A stretch of DNA of 9,466 nt from an uncultured Ruminococcus sp. (GTDB lineage Bacteria > Bacillota > Clostridia > Oscillospirales > Ruminococcaceae), in NCBI GenBank assembly GCA_947177715.1, contig CAMWVM010000044.1, positions 1 to 9,466 on the forward strand, written 5' to 3'. Shown here piece by piece: positions 1 to 7,057 of the stretch (the stretch's first letter is position 1; each line of letters starts with the position of its first letter). The position numbers were made by a program, and so were the translations under genes. Below the pieces are notes generated by a model. That model worked only from the letters and a program-made list of their open reading frames with translations. It was not told the DNA's origin and made no database searches.

Positions 1-2
1 GC

Positions 3-971
3 ACAAATCAGCAGATTATGTATGGAACAATACGTTTTTCTGCAAAAGCCGGCTGTTTTATTTCTACGGACTATGAAAATAAAATTAAAATTACTGACAA
101 GGGAGGGCTGCCTTTAAGGCGAAGTGTTGAGCGGCAAATTGAAACATCATACAATAACAGTTCTTTTAGAACCCTTGATTCTCATAACTACGGCAAAATT
201 TATGAATTTAGCGGAACAAAAGCGCTTTATGAAATTCATCTAAACGAAATACTTCCAAGTAAATTTGTTGGCATAAATGCCGAAATACGCAGTTCCTCTA
301 AAGAAACTGCTTGTCTTGCCGACGAGCTGTTCCACTCCAAGAACGATATTGACGGTGAAAAAATTATATTCCATATTTCCGCAGATGGCAACTCATGTTC
401 TGCATACACCGATAAAACAGGATACGTTTTTCATGAAAGACTGGTTTTGTTGGCAATGAAAGCTTTATATAGAAACGGAATCTCTGTTTCAGTACCTTTT
501 TCTTTTCCAATGGGAGCAGACAGTCTTGCCCAAAACGAAGGCGGATACCTATTCAGATATTATAATTCTCCTGACGATAATTCAGATAAAAAGGCTCGTG
601 AAGTAGCACAAAGAACAGATAACCTTTTTGTGAGAGATGGACTTGCTTTAGCATGTATAATTTGCGGATATTTGTCAGAAAACAATATTAACTTTTCAGA
701 AGCCATGTCCAATATACCAAAGTTTTCATCAATACAGCGTTATGTAAGCTTTAAAGGAAATCCAACTGACTTGATTCATAATTTATCAGTTGAGAATAAC
801 GGTGGTGAGGGTGTCGTTTATTCTAAGGAAAAAACTCGTGCACTGATCCGACCTTTAAAGAATGGAAACGGGCTTATGATTTTTGCTGAAAGCTTTAAGT
901 CAGAAGAAGCTTCTTCCGTTTGCGATGAAATTCAAGAAAAATTAAAACGTTACGAAAATGTTGGGAAATAA
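3..971 (+). CDS. Degenerate phosphohexomutase-like protein, 5' end outside window
   Basis: The frame is open from base 3 with no stop before the first ATG (18), so the true start probably lies off the left edge and the protein is longer than the 317 residues counted from that ATG. The visible part follows the end of domain I through domain IV of the alpha-D-phosphohexomutase superfamily (phosphomannomutase, phosphoglucomutase, GlmM). Residues 11-41 resemble the stretch around the catalytic serine and the 'NGIK' segment. Residues 114-135 match the metal-loop strand. Residues 157-180 match the 'VPV..S..L...A...GG.V.R' segment of domain III, and 207-236 its closing helix with the DG(L) and 'LP' positions. 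Residues 262-311 match the domain IV strand-helix ending 'RP......FAES'. However, the TASHNP catalytic loop is missing (FISTDYENKIKI instead), the DxDxD metal triad reads D123-N125-C127, no ExSGH/ExSGG sugar loop is seen, and RPSGTEP has become RPLKNGNG (278-285). The fold call is recognition from sequence. Loss of mutase activity is inference. No terminator is evident after the stop; the next gene has its own promoter. Confidence 0.72.
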   Translation, partial: TNQQIMYGTIRFSAKAGCFISTDYENKIKITDKGGLPLRRSVERQIETSYNNSSFRTLDSHNYGKIYEFSGTKALYEIHLNEILPSKFVGINAEIRSSSKETACLADELFHSKNDIDGEKIIFHISADGNSCSAYTDKTGYVFHERLVLLAMKALYRNGISVSVPFSFPMGADSLAQNEGGYLFRYYNSPDDNSDKKAREVAQRTDNLFVRDGLALACIICGYLSENNINFSEAMSNIPKFSSIQRYVSFKGNPTDLIHNLSVENNGGEGVVYSKEKTRALIRPLKNGNGLMIFAESFKSEEASSVCDEIQEKLKRYENVGK

Positions 972-992
972 TTCAAAATATTAAAATACTGC

Positions 993-1021
993 TTGACAAT
1001 TTCTTAAAATAAGTGTAGAAT
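993..1021 (+). promoter_or_regulatory. Sigma-A-type promoter for the RNase J operon
   Basis: TTGACA at 993-998 is a perfect -35 box. It is separated by exactly 17 bases from TAGAAT at 1016-1021, which matches the -10 consensus at five of six positions. Transcription would start near A1028, giving a leader of about 230 nt before the ATG at 1259. This is the only near-consensus promoter I found in the window and it faces the seven-gene run. The start point is inferred from spacing, not measured. Confidence 0.85.
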
Positions 1022-1071
1022 AACAATAGGTATTTTGTTCGGATCGGCTGTTGATACAAACAGTCTTTAAC

Positions 1072-1138
1072 GGGGATATTCGTCTTACACTTAAAACTTT
1101 CTTGATTCACAATCTAAGAATCAAATATCCCTTTTATT
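1072..1138 (+). terminator. Possible attenuator in the RNase J leader
   Basis: Stem GGGATATT (1073-1080) pairs perfectly with AATATCCC (1124-1131), G1072 can add a G-U pair with T1132, and TTTTATT (1132-1138) follows directly. This is the order of elements of an intrinsic terminator. Against it, the enclosed loop is long (about 43 nt) and itself holds a 7-bp hairpin (1102-1124), so it would fold more slowly than a usual compact terminator, and the stem has only three G-C pairs. It could end transcription early within the leader, act as an RNA-stability element, or be coincidental. Confidence 0.3.
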
Positions 1139-1182
1139 AAGAAACGGAAAAAATCGAATATTTAAGAGTTTTCACTCTATTA

Positions 1183-1191
1183 AGGAAGGAG
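1183..1191 (+). promoter_or_regulatory. Strong Shine-Dalgarno sequence set far from the RNase J start
   Basis: AGGAAGGAG is the best ribosome binding site in this gap, yet the RNase J ATG (1259) is 67 nt downstream, far beyond normal spacing. The 22-bp hairpin at 1197-1247 lies wholly in between; folded out, the linear separation falls to about 16 unpaired nt. An alternative is that it serves a TTG at 1205 (13-nt spacing), which opens an 11-codon reading frame ending just before GTG 1241. Confidence 0.6.
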
Positions 1192-1196
1192 TTTTA

Positions 1197-1247
1197 TCAA
1201 CGACTTGCCTTTTGTTTGTGTTGCCATAATCAAAAGGTAAGTGTTGA
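1197..1247 (+). promoter_or_regulatory. 22-bp hairpin between Shine-Dalgarno and start of RNase J
   Basis: The arms are TCAAC 1197-1201 / GTTGA 1243-1247, then a bulged G1202, then ACTTGCCTTTTG 1203-1214 / CAAAAGGTAAGT 1231-1242 (one G-U), then a T-T mismatch (1215/1230), then TTGTG 1216-1220 / CATAA 1225-1229 (one G-U), closed by the loop TTGC 1221-1224. That makes 22 pairs in 51 nt. The 3' arm contains the alternative starts GTG 1241 and TTG 1244 and their possible AAAAGG binding site (1232-1237), so folding would hide them. No T-run follows, so it is not a standard terminator. Control of RNase J translation or mRNA stability is inferred. Confidence 0.8.
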
Positions 1248-1258
1248 ATTATTATTGC

Positions 1259-3148
1259 ATGAATACTAAAAACAACGTAACAGAAAACACAAAAAAGAGA
1301 TTTTTAAGAAACAACAAAATCAGTGCTAAAAACAAAGAGCATTTTTCTAACGAAAAAAAAAGTAAACCAACAGAAATAAAAAGCTTGCCTAACCAAAATC
1401 ACAACAAAAAAACAGATAACAGAAAATTAAATACTGGTAACCGCAGCAAATCTACAGCAAAAAACAACCGTAATAATCTTCAGAGAAAGACGCCGGTTAA
1501 AATTATTCCTCTTGGCGGTTTAAATGAAATTGGTAAAAACTTTACAGTAATAGAATGTTCAAACGACATGTTTGTTATTGACTGTGGTCTTGCTTTTCCG
1601 GACAGCGAAATGCTCGGCGTTGATATCGTAATTCCTGATTTCACTTACATTGAGCAGAATATTAATAAGCTGAGAGGTGTGGTTCTTACACACGGACATG
1701 AGGATCATATAGGCGGACTGCCATATTTTCTGAAAAAGTTTAATGTACCTGTTTACGGAACAAGACTTACCTTGGGGCTTCTTGAAGGAAAGCTTAAAGA
1801 ACATGGACTTTTAGGCAGTGTCAAGTTAAATACCGTGACACCAAGACAAACTGTCAAGCTTGGCTGCATGGCAGTAGAATTTCTAAGAGTTAACCATTCA
1901 ATTCCCGACGCCGTAGGACTTGCTATTCATACTCCTGCGGGAATTATCATCCATACAGGAGATTTCAAGGTTGACTATACACCTATTGAGGGTGGAATAA
2001 TTGACCTTGCAAGATTTTCAGAGTTAGGAAACAAAGGCGTACTTGCACTTATGTCAGACTCCACCAACTCTGAACGTCCTGGTTATACAATGAGCGAACG
2101 CAAGGTCGGTGAAAGCTTTGAAAAGCTGTTTATGCAGGCAGAAGGTAAGCGTGTTATTATAGCTACTTTTGCTTCAAATGTCCATAGAATACAGCAGATT
2201 GTCAATAACGCTGTCAAATATGGCAGAAAGGTTGCTGTTTCCGGACGCAGTATGGTCAATGTTATCGGCAAAGGTATTGAACTTGGATATCTTAAAATCC
2301 CCGACGGTATACTTGTTGATATGGATATGATATCTCATTACCCCGAAGATAAAATGTGTATTGTTACTACAGGAAGTCAGGGCGAACCTATGTCTGCTCT
2401 GACACGAATGGCAATGAGTGAACACAGAAATGTTTCTATTACACCTCAGGACTTTATCATTATATCAGCTACTCCGATTCCAGGTAATGAAAAGTATGTT
2501 ACGAGAGTAGTAAACGAACTTATGAAACTTGGTGCTGAAGTAGTTTATGAAGCTATGTATGAAGTCCATGTTTCAGGACACGCATGTCAGGAAGAACAAA
2601 AACTTCTTCTCTCCATAACAAAACCCAAATTCTTTATTCCTGTACACGGCGAATATAAGCATCTTATTAAACATGCCGCAACGGCTACGTCAGTAGGAAT
2701 TGACGAAAAGAATATCATAATCGGCGAAATTGGAAATATTATAGAAACCGACGGAGTTGATATGAAAATAACTGGTCAGGCTACGGCAGGAAAGGTTCTT
2801 GTCGACGGATTGGGTGTAGGCGATGTTGGAGCAATAGTTCTCCGTGACAGAAAGCACCTTGCACAGGATGGAATTATCATTGCCGTTGCAACCATCGACA
2901 GAATGGCAGGAGAAATACTTTCCGGTCCGGATATCGTGTCAAGAGGATTTGTATATGTAAGAGAAAGCGAAGAACTAATGGATGAAGCAAGACGTCTGCT
3001 TACCGAAGCTTTACAGAACTGTCTTGACCATGATGTTCGTGAATGGAATACAATTAAAAATAAAATGAAAGACAGCTTATCGGATTTCATATATTTCAAA
3101 ACCAAAAGAAGCCCTATGATTCTTCCTATAATTATGGAGATTCAGTAA
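1259..3148 (+). CDS. rnj: Ribonuclease J (metallo-beta-lactamase/beta-CASP)
   Basis: RNase J is a 5'-3' exoribonuclease and endonuclease that carries out bulk mRNA turnover and rRNA maturation in the cytoplasm of Firmicutes. From ATG 1259 the product has 629 residues. Residues 1-78 form a polar Lys/Asn-rich extension. The catalytic core begins at 'KIIPLGGLNEIGKN' (about 81-94). Key residues visible are the zinc motif HGHEDH at 145-150, His213 in NHSIPDAVG, Asp235 in HTGDFK, DSTNSERPG at about 267-275, the beta-CASP histidine in VSGHACQEEQ (His441) and the final zinc-site histidine in PVHGEYKH (His463). The C-terminal domain (about 500-629) is present with the expected SGPDIVSRGFVYVRES stretch. 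The family is usually about 555 residues, so the extra length is N-terminal. Start choice: ATG 1259 lies outside the leader hairpin; GTG 1241 and TTG 1244 are in frame but buried in its 3' arm, so up to six more residues are possible. Identity is near certain, the start less so. Confidence 0.95.
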   Translation: MNTKNNVTENTKKRFLRNNKISAKNKEHFSNEKKSKPTEIKSLPNQNHNKKTDNRKLNTGNRSKSTAKNNRNNLQRKTPVKIIPLGGLNEIGKNFTVIECSNDMFVIDCGLAFPDSEMLGVDIVIPDFTYIEQNINKLRGVVLTHGHEDHIGGLPYFLKKFNVPVYGTRLTLGLLEGKLKEHGLLGSVKLNTVTPRQTVKLGCMAVEFLRVNHSIPDAVGLAIHTPAGIIIHTGDFKVDYTPIEGGIIDLARFSELGNKGVLALMSDSTNSERPGYTMSERKVGESFEKLFMQAEGKRVIIATFASNVHRIQQIVNNAVKYGRKVAVSGRSMVNVIGKGIELGYLKIPDGILVDMDMISHYPEDKMCIVTTGSQGEPMSALTRMAMSEHRNVSITPQDFIIISATPIPGNEKYVTRVVNELMKLGAEVVYEAMYEVHVSGHACQEEQKLLLSITKPKFFIPVHGEYKHLIKHAATATSVGIDEKNIIIGEIGNIIETDGVDMKITGQATAGKVLVDGLGVGDVGAIVLRDRKHLAQDGIIIAVATIDRMAGEILSGPDIVSRGFVYVRESEELMDEARRLLTEALQNCLDHDVREWNTIKNKMKDSLSDFIYFKTKRSPMILPIIMEIQ

Positions 3149-3228
3149 AAGTTGTTTAATTTGGATAAGAAGACAGCAAGAAAGAGATGTACTGTTTTCA
3201 GTAACCCGTTTAAGGGAAAGGAACAAAA
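3149..3228 (+). other. RNase J-gdpP spacer with small hairpin and gdpP ribosome binding site
   Basis: This 80-nt spacer contains TACTG 3190-3194 / CAGTA 3199-3203, a 5-bp stem with a TTTT loop, and the gdpP binding site AAAGGA at 3217-3222, six bases before ATG 3229. The RNase J frame stays open past its TAA for 27 sense codons and ends at a TGA (3230-3232) overlapping the gdpP ATG. No promoter or terminator is apparent, so gdpP is likely cotranscribed with RNase J. Confidence 0.5.
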
Positions 3229-5199
3229 ATGAAAGGTTATAACAATTTTCAGCTTGTAATAAGAATTACAACGGCAGTAGTTATACTTGCTGCCGTAATA
3301 TCTTCATTTATGGTTTATGATACTCCTTCAACTGAAGGAAAAGGTCAAGTGCTGCTTATCGTATCACTTGTATCTGCATTGCTTTTAATTGCAGAAACTA
3401 TTCTGTTCTGGGATAAAACAAAGAAATACATAGCTAAAATGTCTACTATGATTTCCAGAACAGAACGTGATTCACTTCTCTACTTCCCTGCCCCTGTAAT
3501 AATTATAGATGAAGAAAATACTATTGTTTGGTATAACAAATTGTTTGGCGTTCAGGTTTATTCTGAAGAAGAGGCATATGGTCTGAATATTTGCGATTTA
3601 GTTAATATAGACATGGAAAAAATATATACCCCGGATGGAGATTTGATTTGTCTTGACAAGAATTTTTACAAAGCAAGAGCCATACATAACAACGCATCCG
3701 GAACTCTCTCAATGATATATTTTGACAATGTTACGGACTTCGTTGAGCTTGAATTTGAGTACAGACAATCTCATAAATCTGTAATTTTAATTACTATTGA
3801 CAACTACGAAGACCTTATGTCAAATCTTCGAGAAAGCGAAAAAGCTCATGCACTTGTTGAAATCGAAAGACTTATAGAAAATTTCGTTGATGGAACAAAC
3901 GGAATTTCAAAGAAAATGAGCAATGATAAATTCTGTGTTATATTGGAAGAACGTCATTTATCCAAAATTATTGAAAGCAGATTTAAAATTCTTGAAGAAG
4001 CAAGAAAAATTTCTATAGGTGAAAGACGAAACATTACTCTTTCTATCGGTGTTGGATATAACAGCAAAGACCTTTCAGAAAGTGAAGCGTTTGCAAAACA
4101 GGCGCTTGAAATGTGTCTTGGACGAGGCGGAGATCAGGCAGCAGTTAAAACCGATAACGGATTTGAATTTTTCGGCGGTGTTTCAAGCGGTATGGAAAAG
4201 CATACAAAAGTTAAAACCCGTATGGTTGCCAATGCTTTGATTGAACTCTTTAATTCTCATGATCGTATTTTTATTATGGGTCATAAATTCGGAGATTTGG
4301 ACAGTATCGGCGCCGCAACTGGTTTGTGCAGCGCTGTAAGAAAAATGGGAAAAGAATCCTATGTAGTTGTGGACACAGAAAATACTTTAGCAAAAAGCCT
4401 TATTAAATATGTAGCAGAAAATGATATCAACAACTATTACATATCTCCTGAAGAAGGACTTTCAAAAGTTCATAACGACTCATTGGTTATAGTTGTTGAT
4501 ACTCATAATCCAGATCTTGTTGAATCAATAGAAATACTTGAAAAGGCTCACGAAATTGTGGTGATTGATCATCACCGACTTGCAGTCAAAGCTATTGACA
4601 AGTGTGTCTTATTCTATCATGAGCCTATAGCTTCTTCTGCCAGTGAAATGGTTGCAGAATTAATTGAATATTTCGGTTCAAATATAAAAATATCTGCTCC
4701 TATAGCTGAATCTTTACTTTCGGGAATTATGCTTGATACAAAGAATTTTGTATTAAAAACTGGAGTAAGAACCTTTGAAGCCGCTGCGTTTCTTAGAAAA
4801 ATGGGCGCTGACACAGTAGCGGTAAAAAAACTTTTTGCAAATTCTATTGAAACATATCATCAGAAAAGCAATCTTATTACCTCTGCTGAAATATACAGAA
4901 AGTGTGCTATTGCTTCAGCTAACAAAGAATTCGACGATATTCGTATTGCTGCGTCCCAGGCTGCTGATGAACTTTTAGGCATTAAGGGAGTAAACGCTTC
5001 ATTTGTTATGTATACGGAGAACGGAAAAGTAAATATTTCTGCCAGAAGCTTAGGTGCCTTTAATGTACAGGTAGTTATGGAAAGCCTTGGCGGAGGCGGT
5101 CATCTTACTATGGCTGCAACTCAGCTTCAAACAACACTTGAAGATGCGAAAGTTCAACTGAACAACGCTATTGACGAATATATCAGAAACAATTCATAA
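3229..5199 (+). CDS. gdpP: Cyclic-di-AMP phosphodiesterase GdpP (PAS, degenerate GGDEF, DHH-DHHA1)
   Basis: GdpP hydrolyses the second messenger c-di-AMP to 5'-pApA at the membrane, affecting osmolyte and potassium balance and cell-wall stress. The 656 residues are close to the roughly 659 of the Bacillus subtilis protein. Domain order: two N-terminal membrane helices (about 9-30 and 40-61); a PAS-like sensory domain (about 80-175); a degenerate GGDEF domain (about 182-305) with SNDKF (231-235) where an active cyclase has GGDEF; a DHH phosphoesterase domain with [11 protein letters not shown] (351-361), Asp424 in VVDTHNP, the signature DHH (447-449) and Asp503 in MLDTKNF; and a DHHA1 domain ending in GGGGH (621-625). 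All expected manganese ligands appear intact, so the enzyme should be active. AAAGGA sits six bases before the ATG. It is followed after 41 nt by rplI and then dnaB, a known Firmicutes neighbourhood. Identity is secure. The natural signal for the PAS domain cannot be told from sequence. Confidence 0.95.
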   Translation: MKGYNNFQLVIRITTAVVILAAVISSFMVYDTPSTEGKGQVLLIVSLVSALLLIAETILFWDKTKKYIAKMSTMISRTERDSLLYFPAPVIIIDEENTIVWYNKLFGVQVYSEEEAYGLNICDLVNIDMEKIYTPDGDLICLDKNFYKARAIHNNASGTLSMIYFDNVTDFVELEFEYRQSHKSVILITIDNYEDLMSNLRESEKAHALVEIERLIENFVDGTNGISKKMSNDKFCVILEERHLSKIIESRFKILEEARKISIGERRNITLSIGVGYNSKDLSESEAFAKQALEMCLGRGGDQAAVKTDNGFEFFGGVSSGMEKHTKVKTRMVANALIELFNSHDRIFIMGHKFGDLDSIGAATGLCSAVRKMGKESYVVVDTENTLAKSLIKYVAENDINNYYISPEEGLSKVHNDSLVIVVDTHNPDLVESIEILEKAHEIVVIDHHRLAVKAIDKCVLFYHEPIASSASEMVAELIEYFGSNIKISAPIAESLLSGIMLDTKNFVLKTGVRTFEAAAFLRKMGADTVAVKKLFANSIETYHQKSNLITSAEIYRKCAIASANKEFDDIRIAASQAADELLGIKGVNASFVMYTENGKVNISARSLGAFNVQVVMESLGGGGHLTMAATQLQTTLEDAKVQLNNAIDEYIRNNS

Positions 5200-5240
5200 G
5201 AATCTATATCACAAATAATTGCAGAAAAGGAGCGTTAAAT

Positions 5241-5687
5241 ATGAAAGTAATTTTATTAAAAGATGTAAAAGGATCAGGAAAAGCGGGAGATACACTAAAC
5301 GTAGCTGATGGTTACGCAAGAAATTTCTTGCTTGCAAAAGGATTTGCTATTGAGGCAACCGCAAAAAACATGAACGACCTTGCAGGAAAAAAGGCTTCCG
5401 CTCAGCATAAGCTTGATGTGGAAAAAGCTGAAAATGAAAAAATTGCTTCTGTTCTTGAGGGAAAAGAAGTTGTCATAAAAGCTAAAGCCGGACAAGGTGG
5501 AAAACTTTTCGGAGCTGTTACATCTTCAACTGTTGCAGACGCTGTAAAGGTTCAATTTTCACAGGTAGTTGACAAAAAGAAAATTAATTTAAGCAGTGAT
5601 ATAAAAAGCTATGGTGATTTCTCTGCTGTAATAAAAATGTCACAGGGAGTATCATGCACCATAAAAGTTAAGGTGGTTGAAGAATAA
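5241..5687 (+). CDS. rplI: 50S ribosomal protein bL9
   Basis: bL9 is a structural protein of the large ribosomal subunit that binds 23S rRNA near the L1 stalk and helps maintain reading frame. It has 148 residues, full family length. The N-terminal domain carries the L9 signature (about 11-40: [26 protein letters not shown]), residues 41-75 form the charged connecting helix, and the C-terminal domain shows [17 protein letters not shown] (86-102). AAAAGGAG at 5225-5232, eight bases before ATG 5241, is the strongest normally spaced ribosome binding site in the window, as expected for a highly expressed ribosomal protein. The stop is three bases from the dnaB start. No promoter is visible in the 41-nt gap upstream. 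Confidence 0.97.
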   Translation: MKVILLKDVKGSGKAGDTLNVADGYARNFLLAKGFAIEATAKNMNDLAGKKASAQHKLDVEKAENEKIASVLEGKEVVIKAKAGQGGKLFGAVTSSTVADAVKVQFSQVVDKKKINLSSDIKSYGDFSAVIKMSQGVSCTIKVKVVEE

Positions 5688-5690
5688 GTC

Positions 5691-7055
5691 ATGGCACTTA
5701 CTGAAAGCAAAACAGGCGTAAGAGCGAGCGATATACTTGGACGAGAACTTCCCTATTCACTTGAAGCTGAACAGGCTGTTATTGGGGGAATACTTCTTGA
5801 CCCATCGGTGTTGGCTAAGGTAATTGAAATATTGAAACCTGAATGCTTTTATCGCCCTCAACACCAGCAGCTTTTTTCAATTATGATGAGAATGTTTACA
5901 ACGGCACAGACTGAAGACATTATCACTGTAATTGACGAATCGGTCACCATGGGCATTTTTGAAACATCTGCCATGGCAAAGACATATTTGAGCGGACTTA
6001 TGGAAAGCGTTCCGTCCACTGCAAATATCGAAAGCTACTGCAACATAATAAAAGAAAAATATCAGATACGCACGCTTATTAATGTAGCAAATGATATTAT
6101 AGAAACGGCAAATGAAGGCTCTGTTGATTCACAGACTATGCTTGACAGTGCCGAGCAAAAAATTTATGATATCCGTCAAGGAAATGAAGTCCAAGGTCTT
6201 TCACGAATAGACAGCGTTATTATTGACGCTTATTCACATTTGCAGGAAATCAGCGGACCTGACGCTGCTCTTCACTTAGGGGCAAAGACTGGTTTCTCCC
6301 AGCTTGATGCTATAACTTCGGGTCTTAACAATTCTGACCTTATTATTCTTGCTGCACGTCCTGCGATGGGTAAATCCGCACTTGCGCTTAACATTGCTGT
6401 AAACTGCTGCAAACAAACAATGAAAGACATTGTAATTTTCTCACTTGAAATGGGAAAAGAACAGCTTGTTACCCGTATGCTGGCATCAGAATCGCTTGTG
6501 AACAATACAAATCTTCGTTCTGGTAAAATTGACAGTGAGGACTGGATTAAACTTGCAGGCGGTACGGAAACATTGGCAAAGCTTCCGATTTATCTGGATG
6601 ACGGAGCTGGAATTAATGTACCGCAGATGAAGGCAAAACTTAGACGCATGAGAAACTTAGGGCTTGTTGTTATAGACTATCTTCAGCTTATGTCCTCGCC
6701 TAACAAGCACACCAGCCGTGTAACTGAAGTTTCTGAAATCACACGTCAGCTTAAGCTTATGGCAAAGGAGCTTAACGTCCCGGTTATAGCGCTTTCACAG
6801 CTTTCCCGTAGCTCTGAAAAAAGAGAAGACAAGCGCCCGATGCTTTCAGACCTTCGTGAGTCAGGTTCTATTGAACAGGACGCTGATATTATTTTATTTT
6901 TATATCGAGATGCTTACTATGAAAAAGACACGTCAGACCAAACGGTTGCAGAATGTATTGTAGCTAAAAACCGTCACGGCAGTACAGGTACTGTTAACCT
7001 TGCTTTTATTGGCGAGTACACATTGTTCAGAGGTCTTGATATCAGAAGAGAGTAG
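5691..7055 (+). CDS. dnaB: Replicative DNA helicase DnaB
   Basis: DnaB is the hexameric ATP-driven helicase that unwinds the chromosome at the replication fork and recruits primase (called DnaC in B. subtilis). It has 454 residues, normal length, with no intein or insertion. The N-terminal domain (about 19-130) begins with the typical PYSLEAEQAVIGGILLDPS. The linker leads to the RecA-like motor: Walker A ARPAMGKS (222-229), SLEMG with the catalytic glutamate (251-255), Walker B LVVIDYLQLM (325-334), the ALSQLSR / LSDLRESGSIEQDAD block (367-399), and AKNRHGSTGTV (425-435), which holds the basic residues that reach the neighbouring ATP site. The only Shine-Dalgarno-like sequence, AAGGTGG at 5670-5676, lies inside rplI 14 bases before the ATG. 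With a three-base gap, translation is probably coupled to rplI. Confidence 0.97.
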   Translation: MALTESKTGVRASDILGRELPYSLEAEQAVIGGILLDPSVLAKVIEILKPECFYRPQHQQLFSIMMRMFTTAQTEDIITVIDESVTMGIFETSAMAKTYLSGLMESVPSTANIESYCNIIKEKYQIRTLINVANDIIETANEGSVDSQTMLDSAEQKIYDIRQGNEVQGLSRIDSVIIDAYSHLQEISGPDAALHLGAKTGFSQLDAITSGLNNSDLIILAARPAMGKSALALNIAVNCCKQTMKDIVIFSLEMGKEQLVTRMLASESLVNNTNLRSGKIDSEDWIKLAGGTETLAKLPIYLDDGAGINVPQMKAKLRRMRNLGLVVIDYLQLMSSPNKHTSRVTEVSEITRQLKLMAKELNVPVIALSQLSRSSEKREDKRPMLSDLRESGSIEQDADIILFLYRDAYYEKDTSDQTVAECIVAKNRHGSTGTVNLAFIGEYTLFRGLDIRRE

Positions 7056-7057
7056 AT

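Larger units (their letters stand above)
1028..1258 (+). promoter_or_regulatory. Structured 5' untranslated leader of the RNase J mRNA
   Basis: This is the non-coding stretch between the predicted transcription start and the RNase J ATG. Reading downstream I see: stem A, GGCTGTT 1046-1052 with AACAGTC 1059-1065 (7 bp, one G-U, 6-nt loop); outer stem B, GGGATATT 1073-1080 with AATATCCC 1124-1131, enclosing inner stem TTGATTC 1102-1108 / GAATCAA 1118-1124; a short stem GAG/CTC near 1166-1177; a strong Shine-Dalgarno sequence at 1183-1191; and a 22-bp hairpin at 1197-1247. It matches no riboswitch class I know: no T-box AGGGTGGNACCGCG motif and no recognisable c-di-AMP riboswitch core. A regulatory role is inferred from leader length and the number of stems. 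Confidence 0.55.

Noticed and set aside
182..305. GdpP middle domain (protein residues 182-305) as an active diguanylate cyclase
   Set aside because: These are residue numbers of the gdpP product, not bases. The GGDEF position reads SNDKF, as in other GdpP proteins whose domain is degenerate, so cyclase activity is not supported.
1051..1080. Second promoter candidate TTGATA-N18-GATATT in the leader
   Set aside because: The -10 matches only four of six positions, and the upstream TTGACA-N17-TAGAAT is far better. The bases are better explained as parts of stems A and B.
1010..1093. Inverted repeat TAAGTGTA (1010-1017) / TACACTTA (1086-1093) with one arm reaching into the -10 box
   Set aside because: Eight bases at a distance of about 70 nt is close to chance in AT-rich DNA, and the first arm is not transcribed, so it cannot be an RNA stem. 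I could not link it to a known operator.
2776..3105. 109-codon open frame on the - strand inside RNase J, plus similar smaller ones elsewhere
   Set aside because: It lies entirely within a well-conserved coding region, has no recognisable domain, and is a typical antisense shadow of codon bias. The same holds for the other antisense and out-of-frame openings inside tilS, dnaB, gdpP, rplI, hpt and ftsH.
3190..3203. TACTG-TTTT-CAGTA stem before gdpP as a terminator
   Set aside because: Five base pairs with only two G-C and no downstream T-run; too weak to end transcription. Kept only as a note in the spacer entry.
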